Origin: Didemnitutus sp041906465 | GTDB lineage: Bacteria > Verrucomicrobiota > Verrucomicrobiia > Opitutales > Opitutaceae | NCBI GenBank assembly: GCA_041906465.1 | Contig: JAYRJE010000015.1 | Span: 117,713 to 181,712 of the forward strand | DNA length: 64,000 nt | Reading direction: 5' to 3' | Shown here: positions 63,926 to 64,000 of the stretch, piece by piece | How the letters are laid out: every line of letters begins with the position of its first letter | How positions within the stretch are numbered: position 1 is the stretch's first letter | The notes under the pieces: model-generated | What the model saw: the letters and a program-made list of their open reading frames with translations, nothing else | Told to the model about the DNA's origin: nothing | The model's database searches: none | Position numbers and translations under genes: made by a program

Positions 63926-64000
63926 ATGTTCAGTCGTTGTATCAATTGTGACAAGCAGCTCCGGGAGAGCGACTTGTTCCATCGAGGCGATGCTCACGAT
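63926..64000 (+). CDS. Start of a CxxC protein, cut by the window end
   Basis: ATG 63926 opens a frame running to the last base (25 codons) that begins MFSRCINCDKQL. The CINC pair is typical of a zinc-ribbon start. Too short to assign. Confidence 0.4.
   Translation, partial: MFSRCINCDKQLRESDLFHRGDAHD

Noticed and set aside
63298..63954. Minus-strand open frame of 218 codons near the right end
   Set aside because: It overlaps the coding 3' part of the YD-like gene and has no protein-like features.

Overview
This window reads as a chromosomal segment of a Verrucomicrobiota bacterium, most probably of the Opitutaceae type. The call is inferred from very GC-rich coding DNA, several giant secreted proteins built from bacterial Ig-like domains and beta-propeller repeats, a family-11 rhamnogalacturonan lyase, and start sites that mostly lack a strong Shine-Dalgarno sequence. 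No rRNA, complete tRNA or CRISPR array was seen.

Region 1 (1-45,252) is a giant surface-protein locus. Five plus-strand genes share one C-terminal module that ends exactly at the stop codon: a W...F...E entry, a calcium-loop-like D-x-D-x-D-G followed by N-x-x-EYALG-x-DP, a beta-rich stretch with W and YxRPxxR, an ETWRATYP motif and a terminal CFFRLVVTR-like end. The rest differs. Gene 1 (left end cut by the window, at least 3,200 aa) alternates blocks of seven delta-60 repeats with Ig-like domains. Gene 2 (6,787 aa) carries an N-terminal metzincin-like protease and then 13 modules of one 7-blade RCC1/BLIP-II-like propeller plus two Ig-like domains. Gene 3 carries a lipase-like domain and a recent 210-residue duplication. 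Gene 4 is little more than a stand-alone copy of the C-terminal module. Gene 5 combines an RCC1 propeller with two Asp-box-type propeller blocks. A secreted PL11 rhamnogalacturonan lyase lies between genes 3 and 4 on the minus strand. Together they suggest a polysaccharide- or surface-binding lifestyle, with the shared module as a candidate export or anchoring signal.

Region 2 (45,296-51,900) is ordinary accessory chromosome. A LysR-type regulator is divergent from a two-gene unit (alginate-export-like outer-membrane barrel, then a DHA2 drug-efflux MFS protein), with a dyad in the shared promoter region. Downstream are an S33-type alpha/beta hydrolase, a Fic protein (DUF4172 type) whose leader has three mutually complementary arms, and a small unknown gene.

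Region 3 (about 51,900-64,000) is visibly less GC-rich and looks acquired. Its left edge holds a 9-bp inverted repeat, four 19-bp iteron-like repeats and a tRNA-3'-end-like stretch, followed by the truncated C-terminal half of an AAA/OLD-type ATPase. It also contains a secreted esterase-like protein, a decayed IS4-family transposase, a small secreted Cys- and Asp-rich protein, a tiny single-span peptide, a MauE-like membrane protein with two membrane-anchored unknowns in a tight run, an XRE regulator overlapping a membrane-protein gene by ATGA, an apparently 5'-truncated O-antigen-ligase-like protein with an extra soluble domain, a secreted YD-like protein, and the start of a CxxC protein cut by the right edge.
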